Positions 15,877 through 24,679 of a stretch of DNA of 64,000 nucleotides are shown piece by piece. A model generated the notes under the pieces. It was not told the DNA's origin, did not search any database, and was given only the letters and a program-made list of their open reading frames with translations. A program made the translations under genes and the position numbers. This DNA comes from Gracilimonas sp965227215 (lineage in GTDB: Bacteria > Bacteroidota > Rhodothermia > Balneolales > Balneolaceae), in NCBI GenBank assembly GCA_965227215.1, contig OZ245729.1:2480001-2544000 (forward strand), read 5' to 3'. Positions within the stretch are counted from its first letter, which is position 1. Each line of letters begins with the position of its first letter.

Positions 15877-16149
15877 TAAAACATTTTGACTAACATAATG
15901 AAATCGGTGAATATCGCAAATGTTATTGAGGGTGGTTTTTTGAGATTAAGAAAATTATTTGGCCGGGTTAAGTCATGGACTTAAGGGAAGTAAGAACTCG
16001 AGTTTAAAATGCATCTCTAAAACGAAAATTTAAGGTGAGATTTTTGCTATACAGCATAAGCTTAATCTATGAATTTGATAGAGAATTAGACAGATTATTT
16101 TGTTATCAAAACCTTATAATTGAAGTCGAATTAAACAAAGATTTGAGAT

Positions 16150-17127
16150 ATGGAAGACATTGCCGGAAAAACATTTGACGTTGTAATTGTGGGAAGCGGT
16201 CCTGCAGGGCTAACTGCTGCTTTATATGCTGCCCGAGCCGATTTAAGCCCTTTGGTTTTTGAAGGACCTGAGCCCGGTGGTCAGCTTATGACGACCACTG
16301 ATGTAGAGAACTTTCCCGGTTACCCTGAAGGAGTAATGGGGCCAAAAATGATGCAGGATTTTCGCGAACAGGCTACCCGTTTTGGGGCTGATTGCCGCTA
16401 CGGTTTTGTATCTGATATCGACTTCAGCAAGCGGCCCTATAAAATTACCGTCGACGAAAAAACCGAGCTTTACGCGAATGCAATTATTGCTTCCACCGGC
16501 GCTTCAGCAAAATGGTTGCATCTTGAAAGCGAGCAGAAGCTGAGAGGAAAAGGTGTTTCTGCTTGTGCTACATGCGACGGAGCTTTCTTCAGAGATCAAC
16601 ATGTAGTGGTAGTTGGTGGCGGTGATACGGCCATGGAAGAAGCTACGTTCCTGACCAAATTTGCCAGTAAAGTTACGGTTGTCCACCGCCGGGATGAACT
16701 GCGTGCTTCCAAGGCCATGCAGACCCGTGCATTTAATAACGACAAGATTGAATTTATGTGGGACAGCGAACTGATTGAAGTACTTGGCGATCAGGTGGTC
16801 GAAGGAGTGAAGGTTAAGAATAATAACACTGATGAGGTTACCACTTTGGATGATGTAACCGGCGTTTTTGTAGCCATAGGTCACAAACCAAATACTGATC
16901 TGTTCAAAGGTGTGGTTGAAATGGATGATGTAGGCTACATCAAAACAAAAGGACAGTCGACAGAGACCGACCTGCCCGGCTTATTTGCCTGTGGGGATGC
17001 TATGGACGCCGTATATCGACAAGCTGTAACTGCGGCCGGTACCGGTTGTAAGGCTGCCTTAGATGCTGAACGTTATTTAGGTGAGCTTGAAAGCGAAGAA
17101 GCCATCGCTGAATCTCATTGGAAGTAA
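16150..17127 (+). CDS. trxB: thioredoxin reductase
   Basis: A 325-residue low-molecular-weight flavoprotein that reduces thioredoxin with NADPH. The FAD-binding GSGPAGLTAALYAARA (16-30), redox-active Cys139-Ala-Thr-Cys142 (ACATCDGAFF), NADPH-binding GGGDTAMEEATFL and C-terminal GLFACGDAMD are all present. The ATG at 16150 is the only start consistent with family length. The 273-base upstream gap, divergent from pntA1, holds a TATAAT at 16115-16120 but no well-spaced partner box. Confidence 0.96.
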   Translation: MEDIAGKTFDVVIVGSGPAGLTAALYAARADLSPLVFEGPEPGGQLMTTTDVENFPGYPEGVMGPKMMQDFREQATRFGADCRYGFVSDIDFSKRPYKITVDEKTELYANAIIASTGASAKWLHLESEQKLRGKGVSACATCDGAFFRDQHVVVVGGGDTAMEEATFLTKFASKVTVVHRRDELRASKAMQTRAFNNDKIEFMWDSELIEVLGDQVVEGVKVKNNNTDEVTTLDDVTGVFVAIGHKPNTDLFKGVVEMDDVGYIKTKGQSTETDLPGLFACGDAMDAVYRQAVTAAGTGCKAALDAERYLGELESEEAIAESHWK

Positions 17128-17143
17128 GTTACTAAGAGATTGG

Positions 17144-17170
17144 GAGATTAAGATCCAAGTACTTAATCTC
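17144..17170. terminator. hairpin between convergent trxB and DUF4342 genes
   Basis: GAGATTAAG (17144-17152) and CTTAATCTC (17162-17170) form a perfect 9-bp stem with a 9-base loop, inside a wider set of AGAGATT/AATCTCT words (17135-17187). It sits in the 63-base gap between two converging genes, so it may serve as a two-way terminator, although no long T-run follows. Confidence 0.45.
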
Positions 17171-17190
17171 TCAATAACTCAATCTCTAAT

Positions 17191-17634
17191 TCACTTCTTT
17201 TTCTTCCCCACCGTTTTTTCTTCCTTTTCCTCTTCTTCTGAATCTGACTCTTCCATCTTAGACTTTGATTTACCTTTCGGTTTCTCTTCTTCTGGCTCGT
17301 CCTCATCTTTGATGTCGATAAACTCAGCGTCTACTGAGTACTCGTCATCCTCACTAACTTCCCGTTCTACAATAATTTGGTAGTCGTTGATGAACATGGC
17401 AAACATCCCAATAGCTGAAATGACGGGAGCCATCGCTCCAATAAGTGCGGCTCCGCTCACCCCAAAAGCCAGCTGGGTCTGAAATTTAATTTCGCCTTCC
17501 TTGTCTTTAATAATCAACTTTCGTGCACTTCCTTCTTTAATCAAACTTCGGATCTGTTTGATCACCTCATTTACGCCGCCCTGTATTTCCTGATAAATGG
17601 TTTTTGCCTTCTCTTTAGCTTCTTCTTTTTTCAT
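17191..17634 (-). CDS. DUF4342 domain protein
   Basis: A 147-residue protein. Residues 1-85 match DUF4342: an amphipathic helix (EIQGGVNEVIKQIRSLIKEGSARKL), a KDKEGEIKFQ strand and a hydrophobic stretch (about 52-83) with APVISAIGMFAMFI. The rest is a low-complexity tail that turns from acidic (DEDEPEEE) to mixed Lys/Glu and ends KKKK. The family function is unknown; membrane association is plausible. Confidence 0.85.
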   Translation of the reverse strand: MKKEEAKEKAKTIYQEIQGGVNEVIKQIRSLIKEGSARKLIIKDKEGEIKFQTQLAFGVSGAALIGAMAPVISAIGMFAMFINDYQIIVEREVSEDDEYSVDAEFIDIKDEDEPEEEKPKGKSKSKMEESDSEEEEKEEKTVGKKKK

Positions 17635-17726
17635 GATATGTATGATTTATGAAATTTTTTTGTAAGGAATTGAATTCTCACCGCTCTAACTACGTAAAGA
17701 CAATAAAAAAGATTCAGGTACAAAAC

Positions 17727-19268
17727 ATGCTATCAAGAGTATATTGTGCGTCCACGGTGGGGGTGGATGCAAAAATCATTGATGTTGAAACACATCATAC
17801 CAATGGAATGGTCAAGTTCTTTTTAGTGGGATTACCCGACCGAGCGGTCAAAGAATCGCGGGACAGGGTTGAAGCTGCTATCCGGAATACGGGCTCTTAT
17901 TATCCACTGGGTAGAATTACCGCCAATCTGGCTCCCGCCGACCTGCCCAAAGAAGGGAATGGTTTTGATCTGCCACTAGCCATCGGAATTTTGAATATGT
18001 CGGGACAAATTCATACCGACAAACTGGATGATACCGTGATGCTGGGAGAATTGGCGCTGGATGGTAAAATACGCCCGGTAAAAGGAGTGCTTCCGGTAGC
18101 TGTTGAGGCTGCTAAAAAGGGATTTAAATACCTGGTGGTCCCTAAGGAGAATGGCGGCGAAGCTGCCGTAGTAGAAGGCATTGAAGTGTTCCCATTCGAG
18201 CACCTGAATCAGGTAAAAGACTGGCTCGAAAACCGTGGGAACATTGATCCTCTTAGAAGTAACGTGCAGGAATACTTTCATCAGAACGGGAAACACAATC
18301 CGCTGGATTTCAGCGATGTTCGTGGACAGGAAAATGTGAAACGAGCCCTGGAAATTGCTGCTGCAGGCGGACACAATGTGATCATGGTAGGTCCACCGGG
18401 ATCAGGAAAAACCATGATGGCCCGGCGAATTCCCACTATTTTACCCCCGCTTACCTTAGAGGAAGCTCTCGAAACAACTAAAATCCATTCGGTATCCGGA
18501 ATTTTGGAATCGGGTAAAGCGCTGATTACCAAACGTCAGTTTCGGTCTCCCCACCATACCGTATCGGATGTGGCTTTGGTGGGAGGAGGAAGCATCCCTA
18601 TGCCCGGAGAAATATCGATGGCACATAACGGGGTTTTATTTCTGGATGAGCTTCCAGAGTTCAAGCGAAGTGCCCTGGAAGTAATGCGGCAACCACTGGA
18701 AGATGGGAGCGTTTCTATTTCACGGGCGCGGATGAGCGTAACCTACCCGAGCAGGGTGATGCTGGTAGCTTCAATGAATCCTTCTCCATCCGGTGACTGG
18801 TACGACCCGCAGGAAATGAACGGCACCAGCTCGATGCAAATGCAGCGGTATCTGAGCAAGATCAGCGGCCCGCTGTTAGACCGGATAGATTTGCACATTG
18901 AAGTTCATAAGGTGAGTTATGAAGAGTTATCGGGTAAGGCAAAGGGGGAATCTTCCAACGATATCCGGGAACGTGTGGTAGAAGCACGAAAAATTCAGTC
19001 CAAACGGTTTATGGGGATGAAGGGCGTGTATTGTAATGCGCAAATGAGTACTCGAACCGTTCGTAAAGTTTGCAAGCTGGATGATGCCGGTTCTTCCATC
19101 CTCAAAAAAGCGATTACCTCGTTAGGGCTTTCGGCCCGTGCTTACGACCGAATTCTAAAGGTTTCAAGAACAGTGGCCGACTTAGATCACTCAGAAGACA
19201 TCAAATCAAACCATGTAGCCGAAGCGATTCAGTACAGAAGCCTGGATCGGGAGGGATGGTTAGGGTAA
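17727..19268 (+). CDS. comM: YifB/ComM-family Mg-chelatase-like AAA+ ATPase
   Basis: The 513-residue product has the N-terminal ChlI-like domain (SRVYCASTVGVDAKIIDVE), a central AAA+ domain with Walker A VGPPGSGKTMMARRIP, Walker B LFLDELPEF, and a C-terminal Mg-chelatase domain. In competent bacteria ComM is a helicase that promotes branch migration during natural transformation; homologues are widespread in non-competent species. I choose the ATG at 17727 because homology starts at MLSRVYCAS; an ATG at 17649 would add 26 unmatched residues. Confidence 0.92.
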   Translation: MLSRVYCASTVGVDAKIIDVETHHTNGMVKFFLVGLPDRAVKESRDRVEAAIRNTGSYYPLGRITANLAPADLPKEGNGFDLPLAIGILNMSGQIHTDKLDDTVMLGELALDGKIRPVKGVLPVAVEAAKKGFKYLVVPKENGGEAAVVEGIEVFPFEHLNQVKDWLENRGNIDPLRSNVQEYFHQNGKHNPLDFSDVRGQENVKRALEIAAAGGHNVIMVGPPGSGKTMMARRIPTILPPLTLEEALETTKIHSVSGILESGKALITKRQFRSPHHTVSDVALVGGGSIPMPGEISMAHNGVLFLDELPEFKRSALEVMRQPLEDGSVSISRARMSVTYPSRVMLVASMNPSPSGDWYDPQEMNGTSSMQMQRYLSKISGPLLDRIDLHIEVHKVSYEELSGKAKGESSNDIRERVVEARKIQSKRFMGMKGVYCNAQMSTRTVRKVCKLDDAGSSILKKAITSLGLSARAYDRILKVSRTVADLDHSEDIKSNHVAEAIQYRSLDREGWLG

Positions 19269-19340
19269 GAACATCCGGAATCGAACAAGTAAAATGAGTT
19301 ACAACATCGAACACTGAACATTATGTCTCTAAATGGTTTC

Positions 19341-19911
19341 GCAGGCCTGAAGGCCCTTGCTTGTAAATTACTGAGATGGTGTAGAGTGTGGGCGAATTTT
19401 TGAATTGCTAAAGATTTAAATAAATAAGCCAAAGCCTTAATGTCGAGAAAAACAGGATAAAATAATGCCACAGTCTTATTCGAATAATTGGATCCATTGT
19501 GTGTGGAGGACAAAGAATAGTCGTAAAACTTTATTGAAATCATTTAGGTATGAGCTTTTTATCCATATGAAGGAATATGCAGATAGACATGATATTACAC
19601 TGGATATTATTAATGGAGTTTGGGATCACGTTCATGCCCTGGTTCGGCTTAAAACAACACAATCTGTTGCTGACATAGTTGGAGCTTTAAAAGGAGAATC
19701 TTCATTCTGGGTAAATAAGAATGTAATTCTGGATGAGCGTTTTGAGTGGCAAGCCGGATATGGTGTTATTTCAGTTTCACCCTATGAAATAGATAGAATT
19801 AGAAGCTATATCTATGATCAAGAATTTCATCACAAGAATAAAACACTTAAAGAAGAGTTAGGTGAGTTTACAAAGAACATACATAAGCAAAGACCTTCAG
19901 GCCTGCAATAG
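19341..19911 (+). mobile_element. IS200-like/REP-associated element with flanking inverted repeats
   Basis: A 22-base inverted repeat (19341-19362 and 19885-19906, 20 of 22 identical) brackets a Y1 transposase gene. The left copy contains the hairpin GGCC-TGAA-GGCC (19344-19355); the right copy has a degraded version. Single-strand transposases of this class recognise such subterminal hairpins. The right copy lies inside the last codons of the transposase gene, so the element's end and the protein's C-terminus evolve together. Confidence 0.7.
19465..19911 (+). CDS. tnpA: IS200-type Y1 (HUH) transposase
   Basis: The 148-residue protein has the HUH motif in NGVWDHVHALVRL, the NNWIHCVWRTKNS N-terminus, the LKGESSFWVN helix and a candidate nucleophilic tyrosine in EWQAGYGVISVSP. 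Length and order match TnpA of IS200/IS605, which cuts and joins single-stranded DNA. There is no TnpB neighbour. The gene is intact, so the element may be active. The last codons (PSGLQ) are formed by the flanking repeat. Confidence 0.92.
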   Translation: MPQSYSNNWIHCVWRTKNSRKTLLKSFRYELFIHMKEYADRHDITLDIINGVWDHVHALVRLKTTQSVADIVGALKGESSFWVNKNVILDERFEWQAGYGVISVSPYEIDRIRSYIYDQEFHHKNKTLKEELGEFTKNIHKQRPSGLQ

Positions 19912-20041
19912 TTATGTAAGAATGATATTCAATGTTCTTTTCACATGTTTATGCGGTGTTTGGAGAGAATGATTTAACTAAAATTGGAGCAGTCGAAACT
20001 AAATCCTTCATCAGTGGTAAGTATATAGAGAGGAGACGGTT

Positions 20042-20131
20042 ATGAGAAAAAGAACGGCATATTGGAGAGGCGGACTGGTATTTAGCTTACCGGTACTGAT
20101 CATTTTAATTTATTTACTGGTGGTTCTATAA
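20042..20131 (+). CDS. 29-residue single-pass membrane microprotein
   Basis: The frame MRKRTAYWRGGLVFSLPVLI continues ILIYLLVVL to a stop at 20131. A strong GAGGAG ribosome binding site lies about six bases upstream. Four basic residues are followed by one membrane helix, a typical type II signal-anchor pattern. It sits in the 294-base gap between the transposase and priA. No other structure was seen in 19912-20041 or 20132-20205. The function is unknown. Confidence 0.5.
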   Translation: MRKRTAYWRGGLVFSLPVLIILIYLLVVL

Positions 20132-20205
20132 ATTGGTTGATTCAGGCGTTGAAATTGGATAAGCTTTCCTTCCTTTATTCATAAAACCAAGATCACACCG
20201 ATATT

Positions 20206-22641
20206 TTGTCCACTTTTGTTGATGTAGCTTTACCGGCAGCTGTCCGAAAGCAGTTTACTTACCATGTCCCAAAAGAACTTATGGCCTCTGTTCAACCCGG
20301 GCAGCGCGTGTGGATTCCATTCAGAAATTATTATGCCATTGGAGTGATTGTTGGTGTGCACCACCAAACCCCTTCTTTCAAGACAAAACCTTTGCGAAAA
20401 GTACTGGACGAGAATCCCCTTCTGTCACCGGAGCTTTTAAAACTTACCAACTGGATCTCAAGGTTCTACTACAGCAGCTGGGGAGAAACTATTCAGGCTG
20501 CTTTACCTGCGGGTCTGAACTTCGTTTCCCGTAAATACCTGAAAGTATCTGAATCAGTTGATGAGGCAGGGTTAAGCGAAGATCAAAAGGAAATTATTGA
20601 GGACCTCAGGCAATCAGATACAACCCTGAAAGAAGCCAAAAAACGATATAAGGGAACTGGGTTAAATAAGGTGTTCTCGAAGCTGCTAAAAAAGAAGGTG
20701 ATTGAGGTTTGGGAAGAGCCCGACCTTAAGGTGACAGTAGCAACGGAGCGGGAATGGATATGGGCTGAGGAGAAGAATTATGAAAAAGCGCAGGAGTTTT
20801 TAAAAAGTGACGATGCTAATAATGATCTGAAATGGGTAGAAGCGCTTGCCCATATCGCTGACAAAATTCCTTTACGACAATCAGAGATTCCAGAAGACTC
20901 CGTTCTGACTTCCTACACCCTCAAAAAGCTACGCGAGGAAGACTGGATCACCTATCATGATGTAGAGAAGAAAACCGAAATTGATCACCTTTCTCATGAG
21001 CCTGAATCTATAAAAACACTGAACGAGGATCAGGATAAGGCTTTCAAAAAAATCAGTGAATCTCTGACAAAAGAGCAATTTTCCAATTACTTACTATTTG
21101 GTATTACCGGAAGCGGAAAGACGGAGGTATACATTCATGCATTAAAACAAGCCGTGGAAAATAATAAAGGGGGAATTGTGTTGGTGCCTGAAATAGCACT
21201 CACACCGCAAACGGTATCCCGATTCTATCGCATTTTTGGGGATCAAATTGCTGTTTTACACAGCCGAATGACAAACCGTGAACGGCTTCAGGCGTGGAAA
21301 GACCTGAATTCAGGGAAAAAGAGCATCGCCATCGGGCCGCGATCAGCGGTTTTTGCTCCGGTACAAAACCTGGGGCTTATCATTCTGGATGAGGAGCATG
21401 ACAGTTCATACAAGCAAATGGATCCAGCACCTAGATATCATGCACGGGAAACGGCTATTGTGAGAGCCCGGGAAAATGATGCTGTGGTTATAATGGGCTC
21501 AGCTACCCCCAGTATGCAGGCGCTGAATATGGCTGCCAAAGGTAAGTGTGAAATGCTGGAGCTAACAAAACGCCATGCTGAAGCTAAGCTGCCGGAAGTA
21601 GAGGTGCTGGATCTGAAACAATATAAAGGAGCGATGCGAGGGGAGTTGGCGGTTCCTCTTTTCATGGCAATGGAAGAAGCTCTGGAAAAGGGTGAACAAG
21701 TAATTTTATTATACAACCGGCGCGGTTATGCCAGTTACTTACAGTGTGAAGATTGCGGACATATTCCGCAGAGTCCCGAATGTTCAGTAAGCCTTACGTA
21801 TCACAAGCGTAAGAATTTGTTGATGTGTCATTATTCCGGCTATTCCCGAAGAGCTGACACACAATGTGAACACTGCGGTTCTGTGAATCTGAAAGTTCAG
21901 GGCTCCGGAACACAGAATATCGAAGAACAACTGGAGGATTTGTTTCCGGAAGCAAGGGTGATCCGGTTTGATCGCGACTCTACTTCCCGAAAAGGCGCTC
22001 ACGAAAAAATTCTGAATACGTTTGGGGAAGGGGAAGCAGATATTTTAATTGGCACTCAGTTGGTTGCCAAGGGGCTGGACTTCCCGAATGTAACGGTAGT
22101 AGGTGTGATTGATACGGATACGGAATTGGCCTTTCCATCATTTCAGGCAACGGAAAGAATGTATCAGTTATTGAGCCAGGTTTCCGGAAGGTCCGGGCGA
22201 GGGGAGAAGGCCGGAACCGTATTTCTGCAAAGCCGGCAGCCTGAGAATCCGGCTATTCAGTTTGCAAAAAAACACGATCACAGAGGGTTTGCCCGGCAGG
22301 AAATGGAATTCAGGAAACCTTTAAACTATCCTCCATACTCACGCCTGATACGCTTTGAACTGAAATCAGCTAAGGAACAAGAGGTAAGCCAGGCAGCGCA
22401 TCAATTAACCTCTTCGGTAGGTCGAGTGATGCCCGAGTTGGCCGTTTTGGGTCCTTCACCGGGAGCAATTCCGTGGATGAATAAAAAGTATATCTGGGAA
22501 GTAACACTTAAAATTGACCCTGAAAAAGGAGCGGGTTATATCGAAGCCGTAGTGGAAAAAATTATGGAAGTGTACGAAGCCGAAACTAAAGGAAGGTTTT
22601 CGTCGGTGAGGGTTAACGTGAATGTGGACGCTATTCAGTAA
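20206..22641 (+). CDS. priA: PriA, replication restart helicase, with altered zinc region
   Basis: The 811-residue protein has the N-terminal DNA-binding domain (VDVALPAAVRKQFTYHVP), Walker A GITGSGKTEV near 299, DEEH box (ILDEEHDSSYK) and C-terminal helicase motifs. PriA reloads the replisome at stalled forks. The zinc-binding insertion keeps Cys514, Cys517, Cys526, Cys541, Cys554 and Cys557, but positions 523 and 544, normally Cys, are Ser. A TTG at 20206 is the start that fits homology; no nearer ATG exists. Confidence 0.95.
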   Translation: MSTFVDVALPAAVRKQFTYHVPKELMASVQPGQRVWIPFRNYYAIGVIVGVHHQTPSFKTKPLRKVLDENPLLSPELLKLTNWISRFYYSSWGETIQAALPAGLNFVSRKYLKVSESVDEAGLSEDQKEIIEDLRQSDTTLKEAKKRYKGTGLNKVFSKLLKKKVIEVWEEPDLKVTVATEREWIWAEEKNYEKAQEFLKSDDANNDLKWVEALAHIADKIPLRQSEIPEDSVLTSYTLKKLREEDWITYHDVEKKTEIDHLSHEPESIKTLNEDQDKAFKKISESLTKEQFSNYLLFGITGSGKTEVYIHALKQAVENNKGGIVLVPEIALTPQTVSRFYRIFGDQIAVLHSRMTNRERLQAWKDLNSGKKSIAIGPRSAVFAPVQNLGLIILDEEHDSSYKQMDPAPRYHARETAIVRARENDAVVIMGSATPSMQALNMAAKGKCEMLELTKRHAEAKLPEVEVLDLKQYKGAMRGELAVPLFMAMEEALEKGEQVILLYNRRGYASYLQCEDCGHIPQSPECSVSLTYHKRKNLLMCHYSGYSRRADTQCEHCGSVNLKVQGSGTQNIEEQLEDLFPEARVIRFDRDSTSRKGAHEKILNTFGEGEADILIGTQLVAKGLDFPNVTVVGVIDTDTELAFPSFQATERMYQLLSQVSGRSGRGEKAGTVFLQSRQPENPAIQFAKKHDHRGFARQEMEFRKPLNYPPYSRLIRFELKSAKEQEVSQAAHQLTSSVGRVMPELAVLGPSPGAIPWMNKKYIWEVTLKIDPEKGAGYIEAVVEKIMEVYEAETKGRFSSVRVNVNVDAIQ

Positions 22642-22728
22642 AAAAGCTCCTTCAAAAAATTTGCAAAAGGGTGAGCAAAGTCGGTATTTAGGGGTGAAAT
22701 AAATTCAACCCATCTAACAGAACAGACT

Positions 22729-24672
22729 ATGGGAGAAGAGCGCGTTAAGCTTGCAGACGACAACGAACAAGTGCAGAAATTCATGAAGCATGTGTTCCGC
22801 GATATGCGGGCCCTCAAAACCATGCTTGAAAACGACTGGTTTGAAACCGATACCATTAGAATCGGAGCGGAACAGGAACTGTGTATGGTTGATTCTCACG
22901 GTAAAGTGTTTTCAAAGTCGATGGAGGTTCTGGATGCACTCGGGGAAGGAAACTACACCACTGAGTTCGCCCGATTCAATCTCGAAATAAACATGGATCC
23001 GCTGGAATTTACCGGCAATAGTCTCTCCCAGATGGAGCATGATCTTCATAAAGATGTAGAGCGTGTTCGTGGGGTAGTTCGAGAAATGGGGGGCGATATT
23101 CTGCTTACCGGTATTTTGCCAACTATCCGAAAAATGGATGTGGACATCAAAAACTTGACCCCGCTCCAGCGTTATGAAGCTCTTTGTGAAGCGATCAATA
23201 GACTAAGGGGCAAAGAATTTGAGCTTCGTATTCAGGGCATGGATGAATTACTTATGAAATTTGATTCTCCTCTGCTGGAAGCCTGTAATACCGGTTTTCA
23301 GGTGCATTTGCAGGTTAAGCCGGATGAATTTGTGAACCGATATAATATAGCTCAGGCGGTTACGGCTCCCGTTTTAGCCTGTGCCGTAAACTCTCCTGTT
23401 TTATTCGGAAAACGACTTTGGGCTGAAACCCGTGTGGCTCTTTTTCATCAATCCATCGACACCCGGCAGGTGGGTGAGCACCTTCGGGATTCAAGTCCAC
23501 GTGTGACATTTGGGAACCAGTGGCTGGAAGACAGCATCCTCGATATTTATAAGGAAGACATTTCCCGGTACCGGGTTATGTTAAGTGCTGAAGTGGAGGA
23601 AGAGGTGGAGCAGATGTTGAAAGAAGGAAAAGCTCCAAAGTTGATGGCACTAAACGTGCATAACTCTTCTGTATATCGGTGGAATCGGCCGTGTTATGGA
23701 GTAGGCAACGGGAAACCGCACCTGCGCATTGAAAACAGGATTTTCCCTTCAGGACCAACTGTGGTTGATGAAGTAGCTAATGCAGCTTTTTGGCTTGGAC
23801 TTTTGAATGGGTTCGAAGATGAGTATCCGGATATTACCCAGGAATTGGATTTCGATGATGCACGTATGAATTTCTTTGCGGCCTCAAAACTTGGACTGGA
23901 TACCAAGTTTGTATGGACCGGGGACCGAAAGATCACAGCAGTTGATTTGATTAAAGAAGAGCTTCTACCAATAGCTGAAAATGGCCTTCAAAAAGCAGAC
24001 ATCAATAAATCTGACATAGATACCTACCTGGGAGTTATTGAAGATCGGGTAGATTCGGCCCAAACCGGATCATATTGGGTGGTTAAGTCGTACGGCAACT
24101 TGATTAAGAAAGGAAATCGGGAGCAAACATTGTCGGCCATTACCAATGCCATGATCAAGAATCAGAAGAAGGGCGAGCCTGCCCATAAATGGGGGTTGGC
24201 GAAAATAGAGGATATGGATCACTGGAAACCGTCCAGCCTGATGGTGGAAGAGTTCATGACCACGGATTTATTTACCGTTCGAAAAGATGATATTTTGGAG
24301 TTCGTGGCTAATTTGCTGGACTGGAGAAGAATCAGGTATGTACCCGTTGAGGATGATCAAAAGCATTTGGTTGGACTTATCACTATGCGAAAAGTGTTAC
24401 GAGAATACACCAAAGTGGTGAATGACGATGAAGAAGCTTCCATCAACCAAACGGTGGATGATATCATGGAGCAAAACCCGGTCACCATTCACCCTGAGGC
24501 ATCTATTATGGAAGCAATGGAAATTATGCAGGATCAAAAAATCGGATGCCTTCCGGTGGTCAAAAACAGCCGGTTGGTAGGTGTAATAACGGAAGATAAT
24601 TTCATGAATATTACCCGCCGGTTGCTTCAGGTTTTGGCAAACGATAAGAATAAAGAAAACGAAAAAGATTAA
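22729..24672 (+). CDS. GCS2-like carboxylate-amine ligase fused to a CBS pair
   Basis: Residues 30-430 match the glutamate-cysteine ligase type 2/YbdK superfamily: RIGAEQELCMVD, EFARFNLEINMDPL, the HLQVKPDEF strand and LRIENRIFPSGPT. These ATP-dependent enzymes join a carboxylate to an amine. Two CBS motifs follow from about residue 505 (VEEFMTTDLFTVRKDD and VDDIMEQNPVTIHPEAS), a likely adenine-nucleotide sensor. True GCS activity is doubtful; the substrate is unknown. The next gene, an amidohydrolase, starts eight bases later, so the two probably act on the same class of amide. Confidence 0.85.
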   Translation: MGEERVKLADDNEQVQKFMKHVFRDMRALKTMLENDWFETDTIRIGAEQELCMVDSHGKVFSKSMEVLDALGEGNYTTEFARFNLEINMDPLEFTGNSLSQMEHDLHKDVERVRGVVREMGGDILLTGILPTIRKMDVDIKNLTPLQRYEALCEAINRLRGKEFELRIQGMDELLMKFDSPLLEACNTGFQVHLQVKPDEFVNRYNIAQAVTAPVLACAVNSPVLFGKRLWAETRVALFHQSIDTRQVGEHLRDSSPRVTFGNQWLEDSILDIYKEDISRYRVMLSAEVEEEVEQMLKEGKAPKLMALNVHNSSVYRWNRPCYGVGNGKPHLRIENRIFPSGPTVVDEVANAAFWLGLLNGFEDEYPDITQELDFDDARMNFFAASKLGLDTKFVWTGDRKITAVDLIKEELLPIAENGLQKADINKSDIDTYLGVIEDRVDSAQTGSYWVVKSYGNLIKKGNREQTLSAITNAMIKNQKKGEPAHKWGLAKIEDMDHWKPSSLMVEEFMTTDLFTVRKDDILEFVANLLDWRRIRYVPVEDDQKHLVGLITMRKVLREYTKVVNDDEEASINQTVDDIMEQNPVTIHPEASIMEAMEIMQDQKIGCLPVVKNSRLVGVITEDNFMNITRRLLQVLANDKNKENEKD

Positions 24673-24679
24673 CGATAGC

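Noticed and set aside
16115..16120. TATAAT upstream of trxB as a promoter
   Set aside because: The nearest TTG-type box is only nine bases away, so the spacing is wrong for either promoter type.
22729..24672. calling the GCS2-CBS protein a true glutamate-cysteine ligase (gshA)
   Set aside because: Superfamily membership does not fix the substrate, the CBS fusion is not typical of glutathione enzymes, and no gshB is nearby.
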